From contig CAVEGR010000102.1 of NCBI GenBank assembly GCA_963615565.1, positions 1 through 15,385 on the forward strand: a stretch of 15,385 nt of DNA, in the 5' to 3' direction. Under the pieces are notes generated by a model. That model did not search any database and had not been told where the DNA came from. It was given only the letters and a program-made list of their open reading frames with translations. Below are positions 14,498 to 15,385 of this stretch, piece by piece (positions within the stretch are counted from its first letter, which is position 1; each line of letters begins with the position of its first letter). This stretch comes from UBA9732 sp963615565 (GTDB lineage Bacteria; Spirochaetota; Spirochaetia; Sphaerochaetales; Sphaerochaetaceae). The translations under genes were made by a program, and so were the position numbers.

Positions 14498-14518
14498 CCT
14501 AACTATTGTTAGGCCTCC
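14498..14518 (-). promoter_or_regulatory. Shine-Dalgarno plus bridging hairpin of the binding-protein gene
   Basis: On the minus strand GGAGG (complement of 14514-14518) is followed immediately by the hairpin CCTAAC-AATA-GTTAGG (complement of 14498-14513), then 8 nt, then the ATG at 14489. Linear spacing is 24 nt, too long for initiation. With the 16-nt hairpin folded the effective spacing becomes 8 nt. A weak AAGG lies too close to the ATG to serve well. Confidence 0.6.
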
Positions 14519-14534
14519 TTTCTTTTTTTTAGAC

Positions 14535-15385
14535 TCAAAAACTGAGTTCTCTTCTCATAAATGGGATTACTTGTTCCCAATCATAGGTTTTGCAACCGTG
14601 CGCACCATCTCTCAAATGATATGCAAGACTTCCGCCTGTTATAGGTGCATTTACTTTTGGAAAATCAAAACAGCTTAAGCCCTTTTTCCCAAGATTTATG
14701 TATGCTTCACTTGCCAAGACACACGACTCAAACTCTTTTTTGGGACAAGCCCAATCGTCTTCACTTGCACTTGTAATATACAATGGTCTAGGTGCGATTA
14801 AAGCCAAAAGCATATGTTGATCCATTGGTAAATCTTCTTCTCTATTTCCATACTCCTTAAGTTTATTACAAGACCAATGAGGAAACTCTTTTACTATGCT
14901 TGCTATTCTTTCGCCGGTCTTTCCTCTGTGCATAGCACTGCCACAACACCCACTAACACTAGCAAAGACTCCTGTAATCCTTTCATCTTGTGCAGCTGCC
15001 CAAAGTGCTGTCTTTCCAGCTCTGGAGCATCCTGCAATAATTATCTTTTTAGTATCAAATCTTTCATCTGCATAAATAAAATCCACTATTTTACTCATAG
15101 CCCATGACCATACAGAAAGAGCACACCAACCATTATCACCCTGGGGCGGATAAAGTTCTAACATACCAAATTTACTCTTAACAGGATCATCAAACGACAA
15201 TGTGTCAACCTCAACATTAATAGCAGCAATTCCTTGGTCCGCAAAATGATACATAGGGAAACGCTCATCACGCTTTCCTTTTGAATCAAAATTTTTAACA
15301 AGAGCTACAAAAAGAGGATTATTTGCAAAAGGATCAACCTGCATTATAACAGGAAGTTTTTTATTGGACCCTCTAAGTATAAGAT
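14535..15385 (-). CDS. CE15-like carbohydrate esterase (glucuronoyl/acetylxylan esterase family), 5' partial
   Basis: The reading frame runs off the right edge of the window. Codons upstream of the ATG at 15344 stay open (LRGSNKKLPVI), so that Met is internal. Positions below count from it. It is an alpha/beta hydrolase of the CE15 pattern: nucleophile motif GCSRAGK (105-111, Ser107), SGCCGSAMHRGKTGERI (131-147), PHWSCNKLKEYG, the DLPMDQHMLLALIAPRPLYI stretch (171-190), acidic SASEDDW (192-198) and catalytic His249 in RDGAHG. CE15 enzymes cleave 4-O-methyl-glucuronoyl esters joining lignin to xylan; related members act on other esters. Whether it is exported cannot be told because the N-terminus is missing. 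Nine Cys are seen in this part. It is 45 bp upstream of the binding-protein gene in the same direction and probably in the same operon. Confidence 0.8.
   Translation of the reverse strand, partial: LILRGSNKKLPVIMQVDPFANNPLFVALVKNFDSKGKRDERFPMYHFADQGIAAINVEVDTLSFDDPVKSKFGMLELYPPQGDNGWCALSVWSWAMSKIVDFIYADERFDTKKIIIAGCSRAGKTALWAAAQDERITGVFASVSGCCGSAMHRGKTGERIASIVKEFPHWSCNKLKEYGNREEDLPMDQHMLLALIAPRPLYITSASEDDWACPKKEFESCVLASEAYINLGKKGLSCFDFPKVNAPITGGSLAYHLRDGAHGCKTYDWEQVIPFMRRELSF

Noticed and set aside
14531..14548. Small hairpin ACTCA/TGAGT at the esterase stop codon as a terminator
   Set aside because: The stem is only 5 bp, and on the transcribed minus strand it is followed by A residues rather than T.

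Overview
The window reads as chromosomal DNA of a host- or gut-associated spirochaete, most likely Treponema or a close relative. The main evidence is translational. One gene encodes the spirochaete/mitochondrial EF-G2 type of elongation factor, with a domain IV lacking the usual KQSGG loop. It is followed directly by a second EF-G-like GTPase of the divergent EFG II type. The A+T-rich composition and the solute-binding protein leader ending AFA-NGSSES fit this lineage. Genus assignment is inference; no rRNA or other lineage marker is present.

Layout: 1-190 is the end of a tRNA cluster (3' part of tRNA-Lys(TTT), complete tRNA-Glu(TTC), terminator). 191-320 holds a nested inverted-repeat structure made of four copies of GTCTACTT/AAGTAGAC. 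It lies immediately upstream of a TTG-started orphan PD-(D/E)XK-like nuclease gene (321-1115). A convergent alpha/beta hydrolase gene (1122-1793) follows. A divergent region (1794-1909) carries a very good sigma70-type promoter overlapping an ArsR/SmtB-like palindrome. It drives a Zn/Cd/Pb P1B-type ATPase (1910-3997) whose N-terminus is a His/Cys-rich tail instead of a folded HMA domain. After a strong terminator come the two EF-G paralogues (4085-6109 and 6223-8310), ended by two hairpins, the second a bidirectional terminator.

The rest is on the minus strand. 8396-9026 is a toxin-antitoxin pair: a RelB/DinJ-type antitoxin translationally coupled to a PIN-domain (VapC-like) toxin, with its own promoter and palindromic operator. 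9081-15385 is a co-directional carbohydrate locus. In transcription order it holds a CE15-like esterase (5' end outside the window), an extracellular sugar-binding protein, two CUT1 ABC permeases and a cytoplasmic GH31 glycosidase. No ABC ATPase or regulator is in view, so a shared MsmX/UgpC-type ATPase encoded elsewhere is expected. The likely flow is ester cleavage of a (hemi)cellulosic or glucuronoxylan-type substrate, capture and import of the oligosaccharide, then removal of an alpha-linked sugar in the cytoplasm.

No insertion sequence, CRISPR array or prophage was found. The points most worth a second look are the nested repeats next to the orphan nuclease, the degenerate GTPase motifs of the second EF-G paralogue, the hairpin between Shine-Dalgarno and start codon of the sugar-binding protein gene, and the RelB-PIN pairing.
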